NCBI GenBank assembly: GCA_018398805.1
Contig: JAGFBZ010001885.1
Span: 893,001 to 957,000, forward strand
From: Hirundichthys speculiger
Lineage: Eukaryota > Chordata > Actinopteri > Beloniformes > Exocoetidae
Direction of reading: 5' to 3'
DNA length: 64,000 nucleotides
Shown: positions 35,001 to 46,900 of the stretch, one piece after another
Layout of the letters: each line of letters starts with the position of its first letter
How positions within the stretch are numbered: position 1 is the stretch's first letter
Position numbers and translations under genes: made by a program
The notes under the pieces: model-generated
What the model was told of the DNA's origin: nothing
The model's database searches: none
The model's input: the letters and a program-made list of their open reading frames with translations, nothing else

Positions 35001-36534
35001 GGCAAATGAGGAGATCCTGCAAATTCAACCCAGATGGATATGATATGTAAAGTCACCCATTTGCGGCAGGTGTTTGGGTCACATAGACAAGAAAAGTGAT
35101 TATTGTGCTTCACTGAGATTGATTCAAAATCTCAACGTGGCGGGAATTTGTAGAAGACCTCTCTTTCTACCTCTCCGCACACACGCGCCGCCACAATAAT
35201 GTATTACAAGTGCCTGATCTCTTATCTGTGCCCCACAGTCGTGGCCACTACAGAAAGTGGAGCTGGCATCATGTAGCACAGTGTTCGTCAGATCATCTAT
35301 CAGCTCGAAACGGCTTCAGCACCGAGGGTATTGAAGCTGCAAATCAGTTATATTAGACCTCTGTAATGCCTGCGTCCACGAGAGCACCTCCAATTATCTC
35401 GTATCTCGTATATTTAGCTCGCATTCTTGTCCGCTGTGCTTGTTTTGTTTCTACCTCCAGAAAAGCACACATTGGAAAAAGGTGCACAGCTCAGAGCCCC
35501 AGTGAAATGAAATGAAGTGAAATACATGAAGGCCGAAGTTTGGGAGGGAAATGAAAGCTATATATTACTTTTTGGAAGTGAAATGAGCACGTAAGCTGCA
35601 GTGAATTCCTTTCTAACACTTCCAGATCTTAAAGTGCGAAAACAGCAGGATGGATTCAAGTTCTGGGGAGGCAATAAGGAACCATTCCTCTAAGCCACTG
35701 ACTTTATTTTACCACGGCACAGCTCTGTGTGAGGTTACCATTTTCCTTGTTAGTTTTTAATTGTCAGTAGCAATTTTGGTATATTTGATGTGAACATAAA
35801 TGAGCTGCTTTACACTTACAGAACAGGTGTAGGCAATGGTAGATGGTAGAAACATAAGGCTCTTTTAGACAGACGGTGGAAACTATTAATACAGTGTGGA
35901 GATAATCTATCTGAATGTAGCCAGAATTAAAGTGGCCACACAACCAGTAAACCCTCTCAGTATAAATAAAAATTACTTTTAAAGTGTGTTGTATCTGAAA
36001 TAAACCAGAGTGTTCAGTATGTTGTGAGCAGGCGGTGCAGAAACATAAATTATGACGTGATTGTTGTGGAACATATTGGTGACACGTAAGAGCACCACAA
36101 TCCATCATAGCACTCGCTCGGGAGCATGCAAGACGATAAAATCAAAGAACTGCTGGCTGCTATTGCAAGAAGGAAAACTCTGATAAACTTGTTGAATTGT
36201 TCTGCCGAAGAGTTGTCTACAGAAGCAAATCACAAATAGAGGAATTAAAAAAAAAAAAGACCGTGACATTAATTGTATAATTGCCAAATTTGCAGTACAT
36301 GAAAAAGCTGGACATATTTTTATATGCGCTGTATGGTAAGTCCCACGGTTTGAGTACCAGGAACAGAAATAAGTAAAAGGAGCAGCCTGCTGACTGAGAA
36401 TGAAGAGTTTCTGAAGTAAACACTTCAGTAGAGATGAGTCTGAATGATGGCTAACATTATTACGTTAAAGATGTTAAAAAGTGTGTCAGTGGTTACATTT
36501 TCTCTCTCCTGGAGTGTTGCTAAGTGTAATTTTG
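32025..36534. other. Transposon-poor intronic block
   Basis: About 4.5 kb with no transposon that I recognise, only a (TG)n run at 33278-33296 and poly-T tracts. Several complex stretches (about 33900-34080 and 35040-35420) have the mixed composition, with homeobox-like TAATTG/ATTAAT words, often seen in conserved enhancers. That is an impression, not evidence of conservation. The T-rich tract and CTTACAG at 32949-32977 resemble an acceptor, but the following bases give a stop at once in the needed phase. Confidence 0.35.
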
Positions 36535-36540
36535 GTGTCA

Positions 36541-37593
36541 TATGGAGCCCCTCTGGTGACATTTGATAAAAAAAAAAAATAATAACACGTGGCCACGTGA
36601 TAGTTAATACGTGGCCACGAGATAGTTAATACGTGGCCACGCTAGTGCTGGGCGATATGGAAAAAATCATATATCACGATATGGACTATTTTATATCACG
36701 ATATCACATAATATCACGATATACCATAATAAAGTATGTTTTCAGTTATTCTCTGAAAAGTTTGACAAAAATTTCATTGCTTATTTTTTAACTTTATTTT
36801 GAAAGGACATTTAGCTGAACTATCACAAACATACATTTTAGTGCAGCATAAACAGGTAGGTACAGAGGTACAGCAGCTTTCACATTTTTTTAAAAGTGCA
36901 CAACAGTTTCTGAGAGGAAAAACACATTTTTGCACTGAAGTTTAGCTATAAAAAATAAACACAAATTATTTTTCAACTTTCTGAAATCTGTAACCTTGTA
37001 GTGCAAAGTTTGCAAACCAATATAAAGTGTCAAAAGTAAACATCAGGGTTGAAGAGAACTCTGTTTAAGGCGTTAACCATGAATAAAAGTGCAAACATAA
37101 AAGGCTACTTTGTAGAAGTAGATATGATTCTATCAAATTTATCGTTGCAGGTTATTTAATTACATATTTGCTGTAATAATTGATAAAATTAGGTTAGAAA
37201 CGATAGAAGAGAAATGGCACAATACACACTTTTCTATCGTCCCCACGATATGTATCGTCATATTGCCCAGCAATAGGCCACGCGATAATTATAGTAGCCA
37301 TTTCCACGCAGAGATTGATTGTTGCTTGCTTAATTCGTACTTTAACCAACAAACATGGACACTTTTGACTTAATTTTATTTTATTTTGATATAGGAATGA
37401 ATTACAAAGACATTCTTAAGGCACTTGCGGTTACACATGGAGTATTGCTTAGCAAGAGACACTTAATTTGGCTGCTCAATGTATTAACAATATTAACTTG
37501 TGGCCACCCATTAATTATCTCGTGGTCACGCATTATTATTTGGTGGTCACACATTATTATTTTTTTATCAAATGTCACCAGAGGGGCTCCGTA
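36541..37593. mobile_element. MITE-like element with 30-bp terminal inverted repeats, interrupted
   Basis: Left end tatggagcccctctggtgac continuing atttgataaaaa matches in inverse the right end (37562-37593), with one difference in about 30 bases. The bases gtgtca lie directly before (36535-36540) and after (37594-37599), a target duplication. Inside the left arm are three units of about 20 bp built on ACGTGGCCACG, and a related mirror set lies in the right arm. The middle is occupied by a second element (36645-37272). Confidence 0.85.
36645..37272. mobile_element. hAT-like element nested in the MITE
   Basis: The ends read gtgctgggcgatatgg and catattgcccagca, inverted repeats of the common GCTGGGCGATA type. 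Both arms carry ATATCACGATAT-type motifs in many copies (36670-36725 and 37235-37265). There is no ORF. It splits the outer element, so it inserted later. Confidence 0.8.
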
Positions 37594-37764
37594 GTGTCAC
37601 GAACTAAAGGGCTATTTTAAACTAAAGGGGGAAAAAGACTTCTTCCCTGTTAATTGGAAAACTGAAATTGGGAAATTAAATATTGGGATGGAGCAATTTA
37701 TTCGCAGTTTTTTGGTTTATAAATTCTCACAAATACATTAAGCACAAAAAGTAATTAAATGTGT

Positions 37765-38665
37765 TTGGTAGATTATTTCTTTGTTGTAACCATGCCTCTT
37801 GTTCATAAATCTTATTCTGTTGGAAAGCCTGTTTATTTCCCTTTAATAAATGGTCCCACTTTTGTCAGGAACATGCGTTTGTGGGATGAGCAGCTGAGCT
37901 GAATATGTGGGTTGTGCCAATGAAAGATTTGCCAAATCTTCTCTGCCAATGGAAAGAGCTTTTTTGTGCTGTTGACTCTTATTTGGTGGAATTGGAGGAT
38001 TGAAGTCTGAAGATACAAGACATATTAATTACATTAAATTTAATCAGGAGCCTCAGTAGTGTGTGGAGGAACAGCTGGCTCCTCCTCCTCCTCATCCCGT
38101 CACCACCCTGCTGTGGGACGACATCCCAGTCTTCAACCAGCACTTGTTGCAAATCAGCCAATGTGGTTGTGTTTTTGCAGAAACAGCACACAAATGTTCA
38201 TGGAGTTGGGGTCAGGACTACTGGCAGACCATTTCATCCTCTTCACTCCCAGACTCTGGGGGTCGTCTCTGATAAACCCTTCTCTGTGGGGGGGAGTGTT
38301 GTCATCTTGGAGGATGGAGTTTGTCTCGATGCCTCTTTGCATTGAGATTCTCTGCAACGATGACGAGCCTCATTTTTCCACCGAGGGAGTTGCTGAATAA
38401 AATGTTCCTCCACTTGTTCAGGTTCCAGTGCAGCTGTTGGCAGCACGTGGGCTTTACAGTGAAAGGAAACGTTAGTCGTTGGCAGAGAAGATTTGGCAAA
38501 TGTTTCAAGGGGCGCAACCCACATGCTCACCTCTGCTGCTAATCTCACAAACCCGTGTTCCTGACAAATGTGGCACCATTTAAAAGGGAAATAAACAGGC
38601 TTTCAACTGCTATAACATTTATTGCCAAGAAGCATTCTTGCAACAAAGAAATACTCTACCAAGCA
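37765..38665 (-). mobile_element. Internally deleted Tc1-like transposon with long inverted repeats
   Basis: Left arm 37765-37985 and right arm about 38480-38665 are inverted copies over nearly 200 bases with gaps (for example ttgtcaggaacatgcgtttg on the left and the inverse of caaacccgtgttcctgacaa on the right). The minus strand encodes transposase scraps such as NTTTLADLQQVLVEDWDVVP near 38095-38165. The + strand shadow carries ACTCCCAGACTCTGGGGGTC. Most of the catalytic domain is missing. A related copy lies at 54985-56060. Confidence 0.8.
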
Positions 38666-38900
38666 GAAATGTCCTTACTCTTTGTTTATTGGAGATGTTA
38701 GTGGGTGCAATTAAATCTTCTCAAGCGTTTGAGTTTTCACCAAACTCAATCACATATCAGCTTCCAAATTCACGCTCCAAACTAATCCTGTTTGCTTTGA
38801 AATCATTGCGCTGTTTGACCACAGCATTGATATTTTCCTTTCTTTCTTTGTGAACATAGAACACATTTACAGATATGTTCCTGTATCTCATACAGAGCAG
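38666..38900. other. Unassigned DNA
   Basis: Nothing was recognised between the Tc1 copy and the SINE-like repeat. Confidence 0.35.
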
Positions 38901-39058
38901 GGTGCCTCCAGTAGTTTAGTAGTAGTGTTTCCACCTATCGCACAGGAGGTTTGGGTTCAAATTGCGTCAGGAAGGCGTAACACTTGTGCCAAATCAACAG
39001 CACGGATTACTCCGCTGTGGCAACTCTGATCAGGGAGCAGCTGAAAAGATAAGAAGGA
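38901..39058 (+). repeat. tRNA-derived SINE-like repeat, copy 1
   Basis: The head shows a pol III-like layout, with a B-box-like ggtttgggttcaaattgcg at 38948-38966. The body contains TGCCAAATCAACAGCACGGA and ends CAGGGAGCAGCTGAAAAGAT. The same head, body and end are found at 60419-60577, so this is a real family. Confidence 0.7.
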
Positions 39059-41042
39059 TTTCATGCAATGCATTGTTAACATGTAACACAAAAAGGAAGC
39101 CTTTAAGCACGTATGTGGAAGAAATGTGTTTCATTTACCAGGTAAACCTAACACAGACATTATAAAGACAAATGAAACTGCAGTTGTATAACTGGGAGGA
39201 GTAGCCTCAGCTAAAGCTTCTAAAGTGGTCCGTCGCTGAGAGCTATGACTGATGGCTCTCATAAAAACATCTCAAACGCTTCGTCATGAGGATCTAATGA
39301 GGCTGTTATCATTTAGGAGATACTTTGTTTAGCTGAATGTTTTTAGTCTGTTATCTCAACGTTCATTAGATCTGAAGGCAGCTGGCAGTTGCCAGTTACA
39401 GACACTAATGTGGCCACGCCGCCAACATCCACTCCTGTCTATTCACTCTCATGCTTTGTACCTCATCAGAGGAACCTTGCACTGATTTTTTTTTTCCACA
39501 ACTAGAGTCTGTTGGAAAAGCTAATTTCTCTCAAGATACGCAATGGTTGAAAAAGAACTAAACTCCTTGGTAGATTTGTGTTTATTCAAGGAGCAAATAG
39601 GCACATTCAAACCTTTTCAGTGGTGACTTGGGTTTAATTCTAGATCATATGAAGAAAACAGTTACTGGGAAGAACCTATTGATACGATTTATAAGTGATG
39701 TTTTACTGGTGCTTTTAAATTGACCCATCACACAGGGCAAGAGTATAGGCCATGTCACAGAAAATAAAATGGAGTTATACGACTTTAATTTCTTTTCACA
39801 ATATGAGCCCAAGATTTGTTTTCATTTGTCAATATACACTCATTTTTACATTTGAGGTTTGCAGCTCATTCCAAATAAGCTGATACGCTGGCAATTTAGT
39901 GGTAACAAAAATTGGAGAGAAAATTAAAAAAAAAAAGTAAGGTGATTTTATATAAAAGCAGTATCCATGAAAAGCTGAGTCTGAGGAGCAGGAACAGGTA
40001 GAAAATCTTCTTTGTCAATGAAATAAAAATCACTGACATTTTTAAAACATCTTCCTCTAAGAAATATTTGATGGGACTGGTATAATACTCTTTCAGCTGG
40101 TATGTGATTTCATTACATAATTCAAGGAATATGGAAGAATTTCAGTATGTAAAGGACAAAGTTACAAGCCTAAACCGGATCTCCAGCACATCAGATGATA
40201 CTTCATCAAAAACCATCAGTCACCAAAATGTAACCAAGGGATCAACAAGGGAGTTTTTTTTTTTTCCAAACTGTTATCAAGCCCTTCAGTACAGAGTTAC
40301 ATTCATAAATGTCACTGAAACATGAATCCTCGCGCTAACCTTGTCTAGCGGCTGACAGGACGTCTGGAGGCATCTGACCATGAACCATCACAACATGTAT
40401 TATGATCAGACAAATTAGTAGCCAAAAAAAAATGCAGCAGCTCAGCCATACAATGTCATACTTAGTGAATATTATAAAAAGATTCAGGCAACACTTGTCA
40501 CCCTAAACTGCAGAATCAGGGTAATCTAATTTCAGGCACAGGAAAAGCCTGAAGGTGTCATGGAAATAGCAGTTGCACTTAAGGACGTAAATAATTAATT
40601 GTGTGTATATTTTCTGGAGCTTGCAATGAGTTTGTGTGCATGTGTGCACGTTAGTACGATAACAGGAGCTCATGCCGTGAGCGCTAATCTGCTAACAACA
40701 CAGTGGATTGAGCTGACTGCTGGATCAGCGGCGGTGTGAAACACAACACACTCAATTACTGCGACGCAGTCATGTTCAATGTAAAGGAACAGTCAGGGGG
40801 AGGTGGGTGGGGGGGGGTACACTTTTAACTGTCATAAAACACCCGCTCAGCGACAAAGGAAAGGGAAAAAGGTGAAAGTCGCCTCGCTTTAATGTAATTA
40901 ATATGACGTGAACACACACTGGCGCATAATCCTACAAGTTTAAGAACTTTTTGTGTTCAATCAGCATTAAGGCAGAAAGAAAACACGTGAACAACTGCAC
41001 GAGAGACCTCCGTCATTGTCGTCATTCTACCACTATCAACGA

Positions 41043-41047
41043 GTGTG

Positions 41048-41086
<39 letters not shown>
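41043..41086 (+). repeat. (GT)n microsatellite
   Basis: About 22 dinucleotide units with two GC interruptions. A second run follows at 41193-41212. Confidence 0.95.
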
Positions 41087-44000
41087 CAAGGGCAGAGTGG
41101 GAGGGAGAGGCTGCCAATGCTGGCAGATCGATATCACTGACTGAGAGATCACAGGAATGCTTAGTGCCCATAAATGACTTCTCTCTCTCTCTTGTGTGTG
41201 TGTGTGTGTGTGGTGTGTTTGTGTGTTACACAGAATCCAATGAGCACGCACACACACAGAGAAATGGGAGGAGGAGGGATAGTTAAGTGAAAGAAGGAAA
41301 CCGACGAGTTGATGAATCCTATTTTCTGCTCCCAGTTTCTCCGTCTCTGTCCCTTCCTTGTTCTCATTCTGGGGTTTGTTTCTGATCCAACATCTGACAA
41401 CGATGTTACAAGAGTGGATAACAGAAAATGAGAGCCAGAATAACAACAGAGACATTTTACATCTTCGATTCTTTGATGCATTATTCATCTCGTCTTTTTC
41501 TTTTTCGTCTAATCTTTTTTTTTTCTCTTCATCATTTCATAGATTTTCTTTTAATCACAGTTTCATTTTTCAGCAGTCTTTTCTTTTTAGAGCTACATTT
41601 TGGACAATGTGACCATTTGCCATATTTATTATTATAAGGCAACCCATCCTTGGCTGAAATAAATACTGAATTGTAGTAAAAGTTAAATGCTTAGCTGTAG
41701 CTAACAACCTCTCTGACATCACCATCCCAGTTTAATTAGCTTCCATGCTATTTTCTAACCGGCACAACATAGAACACTACAATACAGCCGAACTTTATAA
41801 CTAAAAAGACACGGTATTTATTATCAGTTCATGTAGATTCACTGCAGGTGAAAACTTCAAACCTGCTGATGTCATTAAAAATGACATCAAATGAAGCGCA
41901 AACTGCATATGAATTTGCAGAATCTGGAGCTTACAGACGAGCTGGAAACCTTCTGATCTGCCTTTGTTTGTACGAGCTGCATGTGTGAGGTTATGTAGGT
42001 GAACAGCCCACGTAGAGCGCAATTGTGGTCTCGAAACCACGGGATTTATCCTTTAATTAGCTCTGTAAGATTTATCTGTACCCCCAAGACATTGATCGCT
42101 GTCCTCTGTGGCTAAGTCCTAAGTCGATGGCTGATGGCTTCCCAGATTGATTTCGTCCTCTTGGTGGAGCAAGAGGAAAGGTCGTTGAGGTATTTTGCTT
42201 TTCGTTGGTCGCTGACGCTACGAGCCAGATCGAGAGTTTGTCCTCTCCAGATCTGGACTGGTTTGGTTGTCTGTCCCCGGACTGCATCACTCTTGGGGGA
42301 TTTTGTGGGCCACTTTTGGTGGAGAAAGTGGTTTTTCAGACCGTTCTATTTCCAGCGGCTTGAATTTAAATGTAAAGCTGTTTTCCTTTTCATTTGATTG
42401 TTTGATATTTCCGAGCTCGATTCTACCGAACTGCACTTGATTGAGTTGCAGTTCTTAAGTTTTATTTATTTATTTCTATTTAGTCACAAGCATGCAAAAG
42501 TTGCTACATGTAGCTTCACTGCAGATCTTGATACGATGCTATACTTACGTCCTCTCTCTTCTACCTTCTGCTCTGTGAAGTCTCGTCCTCATTTCCTTTC
42601 CTCTTTCGCCATTCTGCTTTGTCAGACTGTATCCTCCATCATTGATCTCCTGTCCAACTTGCAGGAGCCTCATGCGGCTTCTCTTCTCGCTTCTCATTAT
42701 TTTTTTTTTTTCTCTGCAATTTTTGTATTACGGCATTTAGCTACTTCACTATAGTCTTGAGTAACCCAGTCTCACTTTCAATATGAAGAGTGCTGAACAA
42801 TTGAGAATTTAATTCCAATAATGTGAACGAATGGGGACTGTGTAACAATACACGGTTCAAATTTCTCTCCGTGCAGCCCATCTGAATCTATCTTTTCCCC
42901 GGCCCTGATTAGGTTGTTTTCCATCCTCTCTGAGAGTGTAGCGCTCTGTGGCTAATTGGCAAGTTCAATCAGAGAGACAAATGAAGAGACGAGAAGCTGA
43001 CCTTTCAGAAGGAGTCATTGCTCTCCCGTGTTTCCAAATGTCTTCTTATTCTCTTACTTTCGTCTATGTCTTCAGTCTAGTCTTTGCATCCTTTGTTCTT
43101 AAATTCGTTCTCTCCACTCTTTTACCCTTCCCTGCACCTCCTCTTGTCTTCTGGCCTCCTTCTTTTTTTTTTTCCTTCCTCTGTGGGAAATGAGTTTCCT
43201 GTCATTCCAATTTATTTTGACAACTTATTCTCCAGCCTGCCAGGGAAGAAAATTACTCTGTGCATACATGCTCACGTACTTCTTGTTTATGCTCATATGT
43301 GTCTATTTTCACTGCCACCCATGGCTAAAACTGATCCCGACACCCACCTATTCAAGGAGGCACAAAAGCAATGGACCAGAGCTGAACAACGGTCTCCTCC
43401 TCGGAGAGTGGAGTCGTTTATCTGTTTGAAGACCGAGCATCTCCCACTTGTTTTCCATCTGACTCGCCAACCGTGACTGATGGTGCAACTCTGCCACGTT
43501 GAGGTCTACTTTACAGCGTGACCTCTCCGTGTCAAGCACCCCTGCTAATGGCCGCTGCGCTGTCATTCATCACTGCAATGGTCTGAGAGATGTGATTGGC
43601 TGTGAGCACATTTATGCATGTGGTTGGATGCACTTGTAGATCACGCATGAGCGTGAAATTCAAACAACTGATGAGGAATGTTGCAAATGCATTTTTATCA
43701 GTTGTCTTTTTCTTTGTCTTGAAGTGATAGAGCCATTTCTCTGTACATTTTGTTGTGCAAAATATACTGTATATCTACAGATTCAGCACATGTAGCCTGA
43801 TAATGAAAGTTTTTTTTGTTTCAGTTTCTGAACTTATCTTCAGAAAAAAATAATATTTTATTGCACAGGAAAACCATGCATTTTGTATCATAAAAAGGTT
43901 TGCTTAAATAAAATGTAAAAAGAGGATAAATGGATAGAATGAGATGATGTACTGGAGAATTCAGGTTTTCACAATGTTTATAACATGACATTCTGACCTA

Positions 44001-44710
44001 AAATCTGGGTTTTTAGTTGTTGCTTTTACATTGATCTCCATTGATCTCCTTAGGTGTGGATTTTTTTTTCTTTCTTTTTATTTTATATATTTTTTACCAT
44101 GTGCAAACTGCAGTGACAGTGCTGACCTTTTAGGCAAAGGAAAGCGCCAGAGCTCCCCATGGAGAATGCTTTTATTTTTAAAGGCTTGTTTCGGGTCAGC
44201 TCCCAAGGAAAGGAAAAAAATAGCTTCTGTTGAAAAAATATTGAGGTTGTTTTATTTACAAAAACCAGTGAGGAATAAAAAAAAAATATGTAAAACAAGC
44301 AAGAAAGTAATTTCTAGAAAACACAAAATAGTTTGTTTTGTTGTTGTTTTTGGTGAACCGCGATCCTCAAAGGGACCTCATCAGTCCCAGTGGTGAATGA
44401 GTGTAAGATCCTCCACATGGACAAGCCATGCGTTGATTAAACCAGTTGTCTTTCATTCTAAACCACATGACTACTTTTAATAACCCAGAAAGGTAATCTA
44501 AACTCTGACCCAAGTTAAACATAGAATCTTCTTTTACCAACACACCTTTGTATAACCATGTGTTTCTAAGACAGCATGCTGTGGCACATCCTGAAGAAGG
44601 GAGCATCAGATCTTTAAATGTAATTTTTTAACCCTTATCTGTTTAATTTTTGCCCTCTTTTAAAAGAGTGGGGGAAAAAAACCAATAAGGACAAAACAAC
44701 AAATGCAACC

Positions 44711-44745
<35 letters not shown>
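44711..44745 (+). repeat. (GAT)n trinucleotide microsatellite
   Basis: Nearly 12 uninterrupted GAT units, outside any coding region that I can support. Confidence 0.95.
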
Positions 44746-44821
44746 GCAAAATGCCAATCAAAAGTAGTAATAAAAAATAAAACAGCCCTTCTAACATTTA
44801 CTTTCACTTTTACAAACCCCA

Positions 44822-45563
44822 GATTAATCGCATTGAATACGGAAAATCAAATAATGAATTCAAAAGTAGTGTAAATGTCACTTTTATTTAAATGTTCTGC
44901 TGCCATATGAACTAAAGTGCTATAACATTTGTTGTTCAAACACTTTTAACATCAGCACTTGTCAGTAACACATATTTAGTATAAATCTCATCTCAAAAAA
45001 TGTAAAATAAAGCAAAGCTTATTGTCACTGCCAGGGCATTAATGTCATCCTGTTTTTTTCTGAGAAATAAAAAAAGTCTACCAACAAAATCCTAACAATC
45101 TAGAGGCCACAATCATAACATTAAAACCAGTAATTTCTGAGGTAACAGCAGAACATTTTAACGGGGAGTTCAACTTGGCAGTTCTCCCCTGGAAGAACTT
45201 TAAAATGAAAATGTCAATTGTATGTTCTGTAACTTTATCAATCCATAATTATCTGTGTATCATTTGTTTTTGTTTTTTTTTTCATTTTCAATTGTCAATC
45301 AAAAATTTAAAAATTTAAAAAGTGACTTTTTATTTTTATTTTTTCTGTTTTTTAATCTAACACAAAAAACAAAAAAGTCCCTGTTTTTTTATATTTCAAT
45401 TTTAGCAAACAGGCCACGGGACTGAATTTGTTTTTAATATTTTATTGTCTGATTTATGTGACCCAGAAATGGCTTTGTTTTATAATCAAGGAATAGACTT
45501 TCTGCTGTCATTACACATCTGTGCCACCAGATGGAGCCGCACCGAAGTAACCAGCTAGAGAAC
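44822..45563. mobile_element. Truncated second copy of the hAT element of 12049-13229
   Basis: The interior follows the first copy closely, for example ATGTTCTGCTGCCATATGAA and a shared end at TAACCAGCTAGAGAAC. The left terminus is missing. At 45563 the match stops within the element and a different transposon begins, which shows that the second transposon cut this one. Confidence 0.85.
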
Positions 45564-45869
45564 ATGTGTCAAACACAAGGCCCGCGGGCCAAATGTGGCC
45601 CGCCACGTCATTTTATGTGGCCCTCGAGAGCTTGTGCATTATTGGCTTAAAATTTAAACCAATATTTTAAGACTTAAAATAAGCTTACACTGCTTTAAAG
45701 TGCGTGTTGGAAATAAACTACATTTCCCATAATGCATTTTGTCGTTACCCACAATGATAATGGTATCTCACCATGAGCAAGACATCAAGATGATTTTCAG
45801 AACTGATGAACTTCAGAAAAAGTTAAAAGAAAAAAAAAGTTAAAGAAAAAAAACAGGATTCAGCTTATT

Positions 45870-46485
45870 GTAGTGCGCTGAGATTCATCATAGGGTGCAA
45901 ACCTCACACGCATCACTGCACCCTTTATAATCTAGTCCAATGGCCTTCCTTAGCTCAGCGCAGGCTAACCCGCTGGTGCTTATTTATTTATAAATCTATC
46001 ATTGGGATGTTGCCCCCATATCTATGTAGGTTTATGTCCTTCAAGTCCAGCACTCGCTCACTGCGGTCTAATGTTAGTTTCCAGCTGACTGTGCCGAGGG
46101 CTGGTACAGAGCTGGGGAAGGAAGCATTCACAATCTCAGCCCCCTCGGCCTGGAACTTGCTGCAGAGTGACCTGAAGTTAGAGAACCTGATCTCCTTTGG
46201 GCAATTTAAGGGGCTAGTGAAGGGTCTGGAGGCAAGAACAATTGGCACCTGTTCCTGCTTTTAAGTTAGGCTAGGTCTGACATGTACTTGCTTAATTTAA
46301 TTTTTGTTGGTTGAATCAATGTACTGTTTTATCTATTTATTTTTTATGTTGATTGTATTTGATCTGTTTTATGTGCAACTTTTATGGCGGCTTTCTTGGC
46401 CAGGGCTCCTTCGAAAAAGAGACTTGTTCTCAAAAGACTTCCCTGGTAAAATAAAGGTTAAATAAAAAAAAATAAAAAAAAAACC
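45870..46485 (+). pseudogene. LINE 3' end inserted in the hAT leader
   Basis: The + frame at 46007-46264 encodes a LINE ORF2 C-terminus containing APSAWNLLQSDLKLENL and then GQFKGLVKGLEA. It is followed by a 3' UTR with TCTTGGCCAGGGCTCCTTCG and GTAAAATAAAGGTTAAATAA, ending in an A-rich tail at 46456-46483. It is a different family from the ATTCA-tailed LINEs. The hAT coding start lies 20 bases beyond the tail. Confidence 0.8.
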
Positions 46486-46504
46486 TCTACAAACTAACCC
46501 CAAC

Positions 46505-46759
46505 ATGTCCAAGAAAAGAAAAACTGATGCACAAGGAAGCCAGTTTCATGAACGATGGGAAAACGAATACAAGTTTGTACCTCAAGGTGGAAAAACAGTA
46601 TGTCTTTTGTATTATGAGGTGGTCGTGAAAGAGTATAATCTTTGTCGGCATTTTGACAACAAACACGGAGCTAAGTATGCTAAATTTAGCCCACAAGAAA
46701 AACAAAGAACCGCTTTCGCTTCTGAAACCAAGCGAATGGTTTCAGAAATAATGAGTTAA
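46505..46759 (+). pseudogene. N-terminal piece of a hAT (GTF2IRD2-like) transposase
   Basis: The 84-residue product begins MSKKRKTDAQGSQFHERWEN and contains a zinc-finger-like stretch with VKEYNLCRHFDNKHGAKYAK. Full-length relatives are several hundred residues long with an RNase H-like catalytic domain, and this type has been domesticated as part of GTF2IRD2 in mammals. In this copy the finger appears damaged: after VCLLYYE a Tyr stands where a second Cys is expected and the linker is shorter. The frame stops at 46757-46759 and the catalytic part is gone, so the product cannot transpose. Confidence 0.8.
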
Positions 46760-46900
46760 ATATTTGAAACTTGAATACATAATAATATTGAAACCGTTAT
46801 TTAACAATTAAATAAGGTGTAGTTTAATTTACTTGGATTTACATTGCATTTTGTTACATTCATGCTGTCAATCTGGCCTTTCGAGGCCAACCATATATAT

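Larger units (their letters stand above)
39059..44821. other. Transposon-poor intronic block with microsatellites
   Basis: This 5.8 kb shows no transposon that I could name. It holds (GT)n runs at 41043-41086 and 41193-41212, pyrimidine-rich tracts around 41480-41590 and 42530-42720, and (ATG)n at 44711-44745. Segments around 42000-42350 and 43350-43640 have balanced composition. No exon was found. Confidence 0.4.
45564..46893 (+). mobile_element. Deleted hAT transposon of the GTF2IRD2-like type
   Basis: It starts with gtgtcaaacacaaggcccgc followed by gggccaaatgtggcccgcc, the familiar 5' end of a fish hAT element. It includes the transposase N-terminus at 46505-46759 and a 3' remnant, CTGGCCTTTCGAGGCCAACC, at 46873-46892. 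It is cut at the right by the MITE at 46901, and a LINE 3' piece sits in its 5' leader. Most of the transposase is missing. Confidence 0.75.

Noticed and set aside
38059..38548. Several overlapping ORFs on both strands
   Set aside because: They are frames through a deleted Tc1 transposase, not separate genes.
41036..41488. 150-codon minus-strand ORF with a Thr-His repeat
   Set aside because: It is a translation of the (GT)n runs and has no domain.
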